Assembly (NCBI RefSeq): GCF_030285665.1
Contig: NZ_CP127295.1
Coordinates: 434,001-498,000 of the forward strand
DNA length: 64,000 nt
Direction: 5' to 3'
DNA from: Amycolatopsis mongoliensis
Lineage (GTDB): Bacteria > Actinomycetota > Actinomycetes > Mycobacteriales > Pseudonocardiaceae
The notes beneath the pieces are model-generated. The model did not search any database. It was not told where the DNA came from and saw only the letters and a program-made list of their open reading frames with translations. Numbering within the stretch: position 1 is the first letter of the stretch; the number at the start of each line of letters is the position of its first letter. Positions 10,564 to 17,902 of the stretch are shown here, piece after piece. A program made the translations under genes and the position numbers.

Positions 10564-11724
10564 TCACACCCCGCTCGTCTCTTCGTCGTGCAGCCGCGCG
10601 AAGAGCGACTGGACGCGCTTGTCGTCCACGGTCCGTTCCTCGCAGTAGGACGCGAACAGCTCCCCCGGCGAACGGTCCGCGACCGCACGGTCGCCGCCCG
10701 CCGTCGTCACCGGGGCGGCGAACTCCGGGTCGATGCGGATTTCCAGGGCGTTCGGCAGGGCTTCCTGGATCTCCTCGCGCAGCCCGGCCCTGGTCGCCTC
10801 GCGGACGTAGACGCGGAGGTAGTCCTCGCCGAGCTCCTCGGCGCGGCCGATCAGTTCGGCCACCGTGCCGTGGACGGTCCGCAGCCGCCGCCCCGCCGTG
10901 ATCGGGACTTCCGTGATCTTCGCCGGTGTCGTGGGCGTCACCTCCACGGCCAGGACCACGCTCTTGTTGTCCTGTTCGCCGAAGTCCACGGCGAACGGCG
11001 AACCGCTGTAGTGCACCGGGCAGGCGGCGGGCAGGGACTGGCGCCGGTGCAGGTGGCCGAGCGCGACGTAGTGCGGGTCGGCGCCGAACGCCGTCGCGGG
11101 CACGTGGTACTCGAAGATGGACTGCGCCGCGCGCTCGCCGCCGCCCATCGTCCCGCCGGTCACCGTCAGGTGCGCCATGACGAGGTTCACCGCACCGGCG
11201 GAGAACCCGGACTTGAGGTGCTCCAGGATGTCGCGGACGCGCTGGTCGTACTCGCCGACGTTGTCCGCCGGGGTCCCGGCGAGCAGCTCGGCGGCGCGCA
11301 CCGCGTAGCGCTGGGAAAGGAAGGGCAGCACGGCGACGTTGACGCGCTCGCCGGTCGACCGCGCGTCGAACGACACGACCCCGCCGTCGGCGACCGGCCG
11401 CGGGTTCCCGGTGAGGTGGATGCCCGCTTTCCGCAGCAGCGGCCGGTACGCCTCGAAGGTCGCCGCGTGGTCGTGGTTCCCGGCGATCGCGACGACCTCG
11501 GCGCCGGTGTCGCGCAACGCCATCAGCGCCTGGACCACGAGTTCCTGCGCGGCGGCCGACGGCGCCGACGTCTCGTAGAGGTCGCCCGCGACGAGGATCG
11601 CGTCGAACGCCTCGTCGCGCGCGGTGCGGACGATCTCGCCGAGCACGGCGCGCTGCTCGTCCAGGCGGTTGCGGCCCTTGAGCGTCTTGCCGACGTGCCA
11701 GTCGGAGGTGTGCAGGAACTTCAC
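10564..11724 (-). CDS. sbcD: SbcD, Mre11-family exonuclease subunit
   Basis: A 386-residue calcineurin-like phosphoesterase with the full Mre11/SbcD metal set: DWHVGK (Asp8, His10), GDLYE (Asp48), GNHDH (residues 82-86, Asn83 and His84), then LVMAHLTVTGG and YVALGHLHRRQ for the last histidines. A C-terminal cap domain begins at about residue 270. With SbcC it opens hairpins and cleaves protein-blocked or broken double-strand ends. It lies second in the herA-sbcD-sbcC-nurA operon, 40 bp after herA and 1 bp before sbcC. Confidence 0.96.
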   Translation of the reverse strand: MKFLHTSDWHVGKTLKGRNRLDEQRAVLGEIVRTARDEAFDAILVAGDLYETSAPSAAAQELVVQALMALRDTGAEVVAIAGNHDHAATFEAYRPLLRKAGIHLTGNPRPVADGGVVSFDARSTGERVNVAVLPFLSQRYAVRAAELLAGTPADNVGEYDQRVRDILEHLKSGFSAGAVNLVMAHLTVTGGTMGGGERAAQSIFEYHVPATAFGADPHYVALGHLHRRQSLPAACPVHYSGSPFAVDFGEQDNKSVVLAVEVTPTTPAKITEVPITAGRRLRTVHGTVAELIGRAEELGEDYLRVYVREATRAGLREEIQEALPNALEIRIDPEFAAPVTTAGGDRAVADRSPGELFASYCEERTVDDKRVQSLFARLHDEETSGV

Positions 11725-11764
11725 GCGGCGTCCTTCCGGTCGGGAGCGGGCTGCGGCGGGTCCG

Positions 11765-13507
11765 TCAGAACGGCGGCGGGTCGTCGCCGAACGGGTCGCT
11801 GCTTCCCGTCGGCAGGCCGGCGAAGGGATCGGACTTCTTGGACGCCGCCGTGGTCGTCGGCACCTTCCCGGCCTCGGAAAGCCGCGTGGCCCAGGCCGGG
11901 AACGGGAAGCCGACGGCGATCGGCACCGGGATCTCCGGCTGGCTCACGAACATCGTGCCGGGCGTGGCGAGCGTCGCGCGGACCCGCTGGCTGGCCGGGA
12001 GGAAGCCGTACTCGGGGCGCGAGGCCTCCGCGGCGTCGAGGCGCCCGACGATCCGCACCGAGCTGTTGCTGACGATCCGGCGCTCGACCTCGCTGGCGGT
12101 CTGCTGCGCGCCGATGAGGATGACGCCGAGGGAGCGGCCACGCTCGGCGATGTCCAGCAGGACTTCCTTGATCGGGCTGCTGCCTTCGCGCGGCGCGTAC
12201 TTGTTCAGCTCGTCCAGCATGGTGAACAGGAGGCCGCCGGGACCGGCCGCCTCCTTGCGCGCGGTCTCCGCGGCGAGCGTGACACCGACGACGAACCGCT
12301 GCGCGCGCTCGACGAGGTTGTGGATGTCCACGACGGTCACCTGCTGGTTCTCCGTCGACAACTGGCGTGCGGCGTGATCGGTGAGGTCGCCGCGGATGAG
12401 GCCGCTGAGCGCGCGCTGGCTGGAGCGCAGGCGGCGGATGAAGGCGTTGACCGTGCCGGCGCCGGTCACCGCACCCGCCCAGCTCGCGCGGGTTTCCTCG
12501 TCGGTGACGCGGTCGCAGATGACGTCGACGAGCTCGGCGTAGGTGCGGCACAGGACGCCGTCGACGTTCGCGGCGCCGTCCTTCCCGGCCGGGGTGCTGT
12601 CCAGCCGCAACCGGTTCGCGACCTGGTGGATGACCATCGTGTACTGGTTGCGCTCGTCCTCGGCGTCGGCGAAGACGTAGGGCAGCAGGTCCTTCGCGCA
12701 GAACTCCGCGATGGTCCACCAGAAGGCGCCGACGCCCGAGGTCCGCCCGGTGACGTAAGGCTTCCCCGTGGTGTCCGACGGCGTCGGCGGCGCGTAGAAG
12801 CCGACGGAGGCGAAGGGCTCCGCGGGCAGGCCGAGCTTGGCGTACTCGGCCTTGAGCTTCTCGTCGAGGTGGACGTTCGGGGTGTCGAGGAACAGCAGGT
12901 CCTCGCCCTTCACCGAGAACACCAGGGCCTTGGCGTTGTGGGCGTTGGGCAGGGCGCCGCCGCGGAAGATCGAGTGCAGCAGGAACAACGCGAACGACGT
13001 CTTGGTCGCGACGCCGGAGACGCCGCTGATGCTGACGTGCGCGCCGCGCGTGCCGTCGAGGAAGTCCATGTTGAGGTAGACGGGTTCGCCGTCCCGCCCC
13101 AGGCCGACCGCCACCTGGCGGGTCATGTTGTCGAAGTACAGCGCCTGCGCGCGATCCTCCCCCACCGCGCGGGAGACGACGGCCCCCGGCCGCGGCGGCA
13201 CGTAGCACTCGGGCTCGACGCGGGTGGTGGCGATCTCGGCGATCTCCTGCACCTGCGCGGGCAGGACCCCGTCGGAGATCAGGAAGACGTCGCTGCCGAA
13301 GCTGGCGCCCTCGTGCCTCGCGCTCACCTGCGTCACGACGCCGAAGGACGTGACTTCGCCCAGGCCGGGGAGTTCCCGCCGGGTGACGACGACGTCGTCG
13401 AGCTGCAGGTAGGCCTCGGGATCGATGGCCACGTGGAACTGCAGCGGCGTCGAGTCCTCGGTCCCGGCCACCCGGCCGACCACGGTCGTGAGTGTGTCCT
13501 GGTCCAC
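11765..13507 (-). CDS. herA: HerA-like FtsK/DUF87 superfamily ATPase
   Basis: A 580-residue ATPase from GTG 13507, preceded by GGGAGAACC. An N-terminal beta-barrel of the HAS type (about 1-110; VVGRVAGTEDSTPLQFHVAI) precedes a RecA-like motor. The P-loop reads GVSGVATKTS (Lys near 169) and lacks the usual Gly before Lys. Walker B is FTMLDELNKYAP at about 426-437, followed by GAQQTASEVERRIVSNSSVR with sensor and arginine-finger candidates. HerA is a hexameric DNA translocase that drives the NurA nuclease during end resection. It is the first gene of an operon with sbcD, sbcC and a NurA-like gene. The family call is strong; the role in resection is inferred from neighbours and archaeal precedent. 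Confidence 0.85.
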   Translation of the reverse strand: MDQDTLTTVVGRVAGTEDSTPLQFHVAIDPEAYLQLDDVVVTRRELPGLGEVTSFGVVTQVSARHEGASFGSDVFLISDGVLPAQVQEIAEIATTRVEPECYVPPRPGAVVSRAVGEDRAQALYFDNMTRQVAVGLGRDGEPVYLNMDFLDGTRGAHVSISGVSGVATKTSFALFLLHSIFRGGALPNAHNAKALVFSVKGEDLLFLDTPNVHLDEKLKAEYAKLGLPAEPFASVGFYAPPTPSDTTGKPYVTGRTSGVGAFWWTIAEFCAKDLLPYVFADAEDERNQYTMVIHQVANRLRLDSTPAGKDGAANVDGVLCRTYAELVDVICDRVTDEETRASWAGAVTGAGTVNAFIRRLRSSQRALSGLIRGDLTDHAARQLSTENQQVTVVDIHNLVERAQRFVVGVTLAAETARKEAAGPGGLLFTMLDELNKYAPREGSSPIKEVLLDIAERGRSLGVILIGAQQTASEVERRIVSNSSVRIVGRLDAAEASRPEYGFLPASQRVRATLATPGTMFVSQPEIPVPIAVGFPFPAWATRLSEAGKVPTTTAASKKSDPFAGLPTGSSDPFGDDPPPF

Positions 13508-14106
13508 GGTTCTCCCTGTCGCACCCGGCGCTTCCTCCGGCGGCAGACTAGCTCGCCGGACCGACAGTCCCGCGCCCAACACGGCGTTGGGCTGCGGCGT
13601 ACCGGCGAGGTCACGGCAGGCCGCGGCTGGGCCGAACGAGTGAGTTCACCCTACGGGGAAGATCCTTTCGGTCCCGGCGGCGGCCCCGTCGCGGGCGTAC
13701 CGGTTGCGCCGCAACGGGCCTCGCCGCGCCCCGGAGAGGTCGCTCCGGACGGGCGGGACGTTACTGCCTTGGCCCCACGGCGAAGCGGTGCCGCCGGGCC
13801 TTCCCGGGCGCCCCCGGCATCCCCCGCCGCGGGTCCGGCGGCGGACCCGGGATCCCCCGCCGCTGCGCGGGATCGGGCCCGGGACGCCTCCGGCACCCGC
13901 CGGGAGGCCCCGGCCCGGCGTGTCGCGAAAAAAGTCTCCCGAGGGGGCCCGGGTCCTATATGGACGACCACTGTGGACGGCTCTGTCATTGGGTTTTACC
14001 TGCTCAGAGCCATGATCAAGATCCGGACCGCATTCCGGGACCGCTCCGGAGAAGGTCGTCCGGGAGGCGGAACCAGCGCCCTCGCAAGGAAATATTTCGA
14101 CCCCCG
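13508..14106. other. non-coding gap between herA and the hupB1 promoter
   Basis: About 600 bases without a convincing gene. The middle (13790-13930) is extremely GC-rich with nested dyads such as GGGTCCGG/CCGGACCC. The right end holds the 13-base element at 13953 that is repeated upstream of the second hupB gene. Open frames on both strands here are frame shadows with no ribosome sites or recognisable products. Confidence 0.6.
13953..13965 (+). promoter_or_regulatory. upstream element of hupB1, shared with hupB2
   Basis: GTCCTATATGGAC lies 228 bases before the hupB1 start. Exactly the same 13-mer, in the same orientation relative to transcription, lies 222 bases before the start of hupB2. 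It is itself a near dyad (GTCC..GGAC around TATA). It may be a protein-binding site or part of a distal promoter; the role is unknown. Confidence 0.5.
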
Positions 14107-14134
14107 GTTGGATTTTGTGCGGTATTGGTAATAC
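14107..14134 (+). promoter_or_regulatory. hupB1 promoter
   Basis: -35-like GTTGGA (14107-14112), a 16-bp spacer and -10-like TAATAC (14129-14134). The second hupB copy has TTTGGA, 16 bp, TAATAC at the matching place, which supports the call. The -10 is embedded in the dyad GGTATTGGTAATACC (14121-14135). A start near 14141 gives a 5' leader of about 50 bases. Confidence 0.6.
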
Positions 14135-14144
14135 CGTGTGCAGT

Positions 14145-14516
14145 GTCGGCCGAGATGGGCCGTGACTAGTAGTTCCACTATGGAGGACTGGAATGACGAA
14201 CAAGGCCCAGCTGATCGAGGCGCTGTCGGAGCGTCTGGGCGACAAGAAGGTGGCTTCGCAGGCCGTTGACGGTCTGGTGGACATCATCATCCGGACGGTC
14301 AACAAGGGCGAAAAGGTCAACATCACCGGCTTCGGGGTGTTCGAGAAGCGTGCCCGTGCGGCCCGTACCGCTCGGAACCCGCGTACCGGTGAGGCTGTCC
14401 GCGTCAAGAAGACGAATGTGCCCGCGTTCCGCGCCGGGACCACCTTCAAGGACGTCATCTCCGGCTCCAAGAAGCTGCCCAAGGCCACCCCGGTCAAGCG
14501 CGCCACCGCGGCCGGC
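14145..14516 (+). repeat. left copy of hupB inverted repeat
   Basis: The hupB1 leader and first ~108 codons are repeated in inverted orientation at 17494-17864. By eye the coding part differs at about one base in 320. The similarity drops beyond this into the basic tail, which keeps its composition but not its order. Confidence 0.8.
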
Positions 14517-14858
14517 ACGACCACTCGTGCGGCTGTGGCCAAGGCGTCCGCCCCGGCCAAGACCACCAGCACGCGGGCCACTTCGACCCGTGCGGCCGCG
14601 GCCAAGCCGGCCACCGCCCGCGCCACGGCCACCCGGACCCGCGCCACCGCGGCGAAGCCGGCTGCCAAGGCCACCGCCACCAAGGCGGCCCCGAAGACCG
14701 CGGCCAAGGCTCCCGCCAAGGCGACCGCGGCCAAGCCCACCACCACGCGGGCGAAGGCCGCTGCCAAGCCGGCCGCGACCAAGACCGCCGCCGCGGCGAA
14801 GAAGACCACCGCCGCCAAGGCCCCGGCCAAGCGCACGTCGGCTGCCAAGAAGAAGTAA
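14193..14858 (+). CDS. hupB: HU-family nucleoid protein with basic C-terminal tail, copy 1
   Basis: A 221-residue histone-like protein. Residues 1-90 are a complete HU domain ([55 protein letters not shown]), which bends DNA as a dimer. Residues ~95-221 are a Lys/Ala/Thr-rich tail made of degenerate AKATA and TKAAA units, like mycobacterial HupB, which tightens DNA compaction. GGAGG is eight bases before ATG 14193, and a strong hairpin follows the stop. A second copy at 17152-17817 is also 221 residues with an identical N-terminal half and a differently shuffled tail. A small acidic protein and lsr2 follow on the same strand. Confidence 0.95.
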   Translation: MTNKAQLIEALSERLGDKKVASQAVDGLVDIIIRTVNKGEKVNITGFGVFEKRARAARTARNPRTGEAVRVKKTNVPAFRAGTTFKDVISGSKKLPKATPVKRATAAGTTTRAAVAKASAPAKTTSTRATSTRAAAAKPATARATATRTRATAAKPAAKATATKAAPKTAAKAPAKATAAKPTTTRAKAAAKPAATKTAAAAKKTTAAKAPAKRTSAAKKK

Positions 14859-14873
14859 CTGGATTTCACCCCG

Positions 14874-14907
14874 GAAGGGCCCCGCACCGGCAGGTGCGGG
14901 GCCCTTC
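14874..14907 (+). terminator. hupB1 terminator
   Basis: Perfect 15-base arms GAAGGGGCCCCGCACC-like (14874-14888 and 14893-14907) around the loop GGCA, sixteen bases after the stop. The same hairpin with a different loop follows hupB2, so it was copied with the gene. Confidence 0.8.
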
Positions 14908-15354
14908 GGCGTTCCGGGCCGGCGCGGGGGAACAGCGTTCAACGGAGTTCGCGCGAGCGCTTTGCCGGGCCGCAGAACGCGGAACCGGTCCCGGCCACAC
15001 ACTCACCACACCGCCGCGCGAAGTGCGGAAGAATTCACGGCCCGAGGCCACGCGAGAGCATCAGGCACGGGTCCAGGAAGACCGGCGGCCTCTCGCGGCG
15101 CCGACCGGAAGGACCACCGGGCCGGGTGGACTGAGTCCGGGGCCGCCGTCAGGCATTCCGGCCCGCGTGGGCGGGCAGATCCACCGCGGCAGAGGCTCCA
15201 CGGCCGTCTGCGCCGCCCTCAGTGCCTCCCGCGGGGAATCAAGGCGCCGGAATAGCCGAGCCGGAGAAACCGTCACCGCGCCGACGGTTGCGCTCCCGGC
15301 CCCGCGGGTAGCCGGAAGTGAGGAATTGCCCGAAGACCCCGGCAAGGAGTTGTG
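14908..15354. other. non-coding gap after hupB1
   Basis: About 450 bases with no gene I can support. Open frames in this stretch are shadows without ribosome sites. A promoter for the small acidic protein at 15355 is expected in the right part, but no clear hexamers stand out. Confidence 0.5.
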
Positions 15355-15540
15355 ATGGCCGCGAACGAGAAGCAGGACGACGCGGAGCTCGCCCGCTCCC
15401 GGCAGCACATCGACGAGGCCAAGGAGGCCGCCGCGAAAATGGACCTCGCGGACCCCGCCGAAGGGGACGCCGACGAAGCGCTGGAGACGGATCCGCCCCA
15501 CCACCACGGCGAGCAGGGCACGACGCCGTCCGGAACGTAG
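15355..15540 (+). CDS. small acidic hydrophilic protein of unknown function
   Basis: A 61-residue protein, MAANEKQDDAELARSRQHID and onward, strongly acidic with one predicted amphipathic helix (about 10-35, rich in Ala, Glu, Lys) and a His/Pro/Gly tail (PPHHHGEQ). AAGGAG at 15344-15349 is five bases before ATG 15355; the GTG three bases earlier is too close to it. It lies between hupB1 and lsr2. A free-standing acidic peptide next to two basic DNA-binding proteins is suggestive, but no function is known and I recognise no family. Confidence 0.55.
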   Translation: MAANEKQDDAELARSRQHIDEAKEAAAKMDLADPAEGDADEALETDPPHHHGEQGTTPSGT

Positions 15541-15616
15541 TCCGGGGAAAGCCTCCACAGTGGAACCCGCGGTGCGTCCTATCAGGACTGCCGAATCGCG
15601 GGAAGTGGCGGGGAAA

Positions 15617-15652
15617 TTGCCGTACCGATCTCCGGGTGGATACACTCCACCC
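15617..15652 (+). promoter_or_regulatory. lsr2 copy 1 promoter with dyad
   Basis: -35-like TTGCCG (15617-15622), an 18-bp spacer and -10-like TACACT (15641-15646). The -10 sits in the dyad GGGTGGA-N5-TCCACCC (15634-15652). The block TAYACTCCAC recurs before lsr2 copy 2 at 18763, so it is a conserved promoter core and possibly an autoregulatory site. Confidence 0.55.
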
Positions 15653-15726
15653 AAGAACGTCGGTCATTGTGCAACTTGTCACACGTCACGTTCCCCGGAC
15701 GCACATCCAGCTTGAGGAGCATTCCC

Positions 15727-16137
15727 GTGGCCCAGAAAGTCCTCGTCGAGATCCTGGACGACATCGATGGCAGCACCGCTGCCCAGACCGTTCAGTTCGG
15801 CCTCGACGGTGTCACCTACGAGATCGACCTTTCGGACGACAACGCCTCCGCCCTGCGCGACGAGCTCGCCCGCTACATCGCGGCCGGCCGGCGCATCGGC
15901 GGCCGCAAGGTGCGCGTCGCGACGGGCCAGTCGACCACGACGAGCACGACCGACCGCGAGCGCAACCAGCAGATCCGCGCCTGGGCGAACGCGAACGGCT
16001 ACGAGGTCTCCGAGCGCGGCCGCCTGTCCTCCGAGGTGATCGCGGCCTACGAGCAGGCCCAGGTGGCCGAGACCGAAGCCCCGGCGGCCCCGCGCAAGCG
16101 CGCCCCGCGCAAGAAGGTCGCCGCTGCCAAGAAGTGA
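15727..16137 (+). CDS. lsr2: Lsr2 nucleoid-associated xenogeneic silencer, copy 1
   Basis: A 136-residue Lsr2 protein. The N-terminal oligomerisation domain (1-60; MAQKVLVEILDDIDG, LDGVTYEIDLSDDNA) is followed by a Thr/Ser linker and a C-terminal DNA-binding domain (about 77-112; RERNQQIRAWANANGYEVSE, RGR at 97-99, the minor-groove loop as in mycobacterial Lsr2). Beyond the usual end is a ~20-residue Lys/Arg/Ala tail, RKRAPRKKVAAAKK, like the HU tail. Lsr2 bridges AT-rich DNA and silences foreign genes. GTG 15727 follows GAGGAG. A paralogue, also 136 residues, lies at 18844; the domain cores are nearly identical. Confidence 0.95.
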   Translation: MAQKVLVEILDDIDGSTAAQTVQFGLDGVTYEIDLSDDNASALRDELARYIAAGRRIGGRKVRVATGQSTTTSTTDRERNQQIRAWANANGYEVSERGRLSSEVIAAYEQAQVAETEAPAAPRKRAPRKKVAAAKK

Positions 16138-16182
16138 CGGCGGTGTCCGGCAGATCACTGGGGAGAGATCAAGGGGCACGGC

Positions 16183-16221
16183 CCGTTGGCGGCAAGGACG
16201 AACGGTCCTCGCCGCCAACGG
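16183..16221 (+). terminator. lsr2 copy 1 terminator
   Basis: Arms CCGTTGGCGGCAAGGAC (16183-16199) and GTCCTCGCCGCCAACGG (16205-16221), with one mismatch and a five-base loop, ~45 bases after the stop. The corresponding hairpin follows lsr2 copy 2. Confidence 0.7.
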
Positions 16222-16405
16222 AGGCCATTTCCGCCTGATCACGCAGGTCCCGGCTCGTGAGCGGTGAATACATCGGTATCGAGCCTTGCTTTCGGCAGGC
16301 GAAGCCGGCCATTTCGCTCCAAGCCGCCATCGGCTGGTCCGGGCAGAGCCGCATCCCCGTTTTCCGAGGTGTAACAACCTGCCTCCGTCCCCGACTTGAT
16401 CTGGC

Positions 16406-17090
16406 ATGTCAGGCCGGCCGACGCTGGGATCTTCCCCTCGACGCCGAGATCGACAACTTCGCTTCCCCGCAGCGGGTCGCTCGGTCGTCCACGTGGACCC
16501 GAGCGGGCACATCACCGACGAGCAGGTGACGCTCGCCAACCCCGATCGCGATCCGGGCCCCAGGCCGTCCACGGCAGCCGGTCTGCCCCTCGTTCCCGGC
16601 ACACCGAGCTCGACGACGCACGTGGAGCGGCGAGCTGCCCGGGGGTTCCTCATGCGGCGCGCACCGAACACCGTAAGGGTCACTGACGCCCAGCTGCGCA
16701 CCGCGAAATGGGCTTGGCCGCAGCTCGCCCGGTCCGGCGGCCCCGAGACGGCGAACCGGCGGTCGACGCGTACTTCGCGGTGCTCGACAACGCCTCGCTC
16801 GACCAGCGGAAGTCCGGCGGACTCGTCCTGCGACCGGGCGACAAGGTAGTTCTCACCGCGGACAGGGCGCGCGGAGATCGTGGCTGAGGCGGCCGCTGCG
16901 GGGATTCGGGTCACCGGAACCGTCAGCAAGCAGACACGCGTGCTCGCCGCGGCCGATCCGGACTCCCTGTCCGGCCAGTCCCGGCGAGCCCGCGAACTCG
17001 GAGTCCCGGTGGTCTCCGGGGGGTGCTTTCCTGCAGGCGCTCGCCAGGCTCACAGACCGGAAGCACACCGCTCTCCCGATACGCGGCCGC
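16406..17090 (+). pseudogene. decayed DEDDh exonuclease (DNA pol III epsilon-like) with C-terminal BRCT domain
   Basis: Pieces of one protein appear in order but in different frames. First, VVHVDPSGHITDEQVTLANP (from ~16484, one frame) resembles the exonuclease strand pair before the usual NPDRDLGPQ. Next, VDAYFAVLDNASLDQR and LRPGDKVVLTA (16762-16857, second frame) match the inter-domain part. Then EIVAEAAAAGIRVTG and ADPDSLSGQSRRARELGVPV (16874-17020, first frame again) are a clear BRCT core, and FLQALARLT (17028, third frame) finishes it. The catalytic DxE motif and much of the nuclease are gone. In other actinobacteria the intact family is an exonuclease-BRCT protein of about 300-600 residues. 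It lies between the two duplicated nucleoid-protein pairs. Confident for BRCT, moderate for the N-terminal pieces. Confidence 0.6.
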
Positions 17091-17098
17091 GGAACGCC

Positions 17099-17134
17099 GG
17101 AAGGGCCCCGCACCTGCCGGTGCGGGGCCCTTCC
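17099..17134 (-). terminator. hupB2 terminator
   Basis: Perfect 16-base arms (17099-17114 and 17119-17134) around the loop TGCC, matching the hupB1 terminator. A run of nine G on the plus strand (17135-17143) lies between it and the hupB2 stop. Confidence 0.8.
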
Positions 17135-17151
17135 GGGGGGGGGAAATCCAG

Positions 17152-17817
17152 TTACTTCTTCTTGGCAGCCGACGTGCGCTTGGCCGGGGCCTTGGCGGCG
17201 GTGGTCTTCTTCGCCGCGGCGGCGGTCTTGGTCGCGGCCGGCTTGGCAGCGGCCTTCGCCCGCGTGGTGGTCGCCTTCGCCGTGGTGGCCTTGGCCGCGG
17301 TCGCCTTCGCCGCCGGCTTCGGGGCCGCCTTGGTGGCGGTGGCCTTCGCGGCCGGCTTCGCCGCGGCAGCGCGGGTCCGCGTGGTCGTCGCCCGCGTCGC
17401 GGCCGGCTTCGCCGCGGCGGCCCGCGTGGTGCGGGTCGTCGTCGCCTTCGCCGGAGCAGCGGCGGCGGCCTTGGTGGCGGTCGCGCGGGTCGCCGTCGCG
17501 GCGGTGGCGCGCTTGACCGGGGTGGCCTTGGGCAGCTTCTTGGAGCCGGAGATGACGTCCTTGAAGGTGGTCCCGGCGCGGAACGCGGGCACATTCGTCT
17601 TCTTGACGCGGACAGCCTCACCGGTACGCGGGTTCCGAGCGGTACGGGCCGCACGGGCACGCTTCTCAAACACCCCGAAGCCGGTGATGTTGACCTTTTC
17701 GCCCTTGTTGACCGTCCGGATGATGATGTCCACCAGACCGTCAACGGCCTGCGAAGCCACCTTCTTGTCGCCCAGACGCTCCGACAGCGCCTCGATCAGC
17801 TGGGCCTTGTTCGTCAT
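17152..17817 (-). CDS. hupB: HU-family nucleoid protein with basic C-terminal tail, copy 2
   Basis: A 221-residue HU protein whose first ~107 residues equal hupB1 (14193-14858) residue for residue; the DNA of that half is almost unchanged. The Lys/Ala/Thr tail has the same length but a different unit order (more TTRTTRAAAA and RATATKAAAA). It lies in inverted orientation, with its own copy of the promoter (TTTGGA, 16 bp, TAATAC), ribosome site (GGAGG) and terminator. The near-identical N-terminal half beside divergent flanks implies a recent duplication or continuing gene conversion. Role as for copy 1: DNA bending and compaction. Confidence 0.95.
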   Translation of the reverse strand: MTNKAQLIEALSERLGDKKVASQAVDGLVDIIIRTVNKGEKVNITGFGVFEKRARAARTARNPRTGEAVRVKKTNVPAFRAGTTFKDVISGSKKLPKATPVKRATAATATRATATKAAAAAPAKATTTRTTRAAAAKPAATRATTTRTRAAAAKPAAKATATKAAPKPAAKATAAKATTAKATTTRAKAAAKPAATKTAAAAKKTTAAKAPAKRTSAAKKK

Positions 17818-17864
17818 TCCAGTCCTCCATAGTGGAACTAGCAGTCAGGCCCATCTCGGCCGAC
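17494..17864 (-). repeat. right copy of hupB inverted repeat
   Basis: Inverted partner of 14145-14516, covering the leader and first ~108 codons of hupB2. Recombination between the two copies would invert the ~3 kb between them, which contains the small acidic gene, lsr2 copy 1 and the exonuclease pseudogene. Confidence 0.8.
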
Positions 17865-17874
17865 GTCACACAGA

Positions 17875-17902
17875 GTATTACCAGGACGGCCGAAATTCCA
17901 AA
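17875..17902 (-). promoter_or_regulatory. hupB2 promoter
   Basis: On the minus strand, -35-like TTTGGA (17897-17902), a 16-bp spacer and -10-like TAATAC (17875-17880), matching hupB1. The expected start is about 50 bases before the ATG. Confidence 0.6.

Noticed and set aside
7182..10901. A 1239-codon plus-strand open frame across sbcC
   Set aside because: It is the antisense shadow of sbcC and part of sbcD. High GC in third positions keeps opposite frames open. The composition is Arg/Gly/Val-rich with no motif or ribosome site.
13790..13930. Nested GC-rich dyads before hupB1 as an RNA gene or riboswitch
   Set aside because: No conserved riboswitch core can be traced; the dyads are expected at this GC level.
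14490..14855. Short repeats in the hupB tails as a CRISPR-like or tandem array
   Set aside because: They are in-frame codon-level repeats for Lys/Ala/Thr residues without regular spacers.
13646..14887. A 413-codon minus-strand frame over hupB1
   Set aside because: Complement of the repetitive Lys/Ala tail; an identical artefact appears opposite hupB2.
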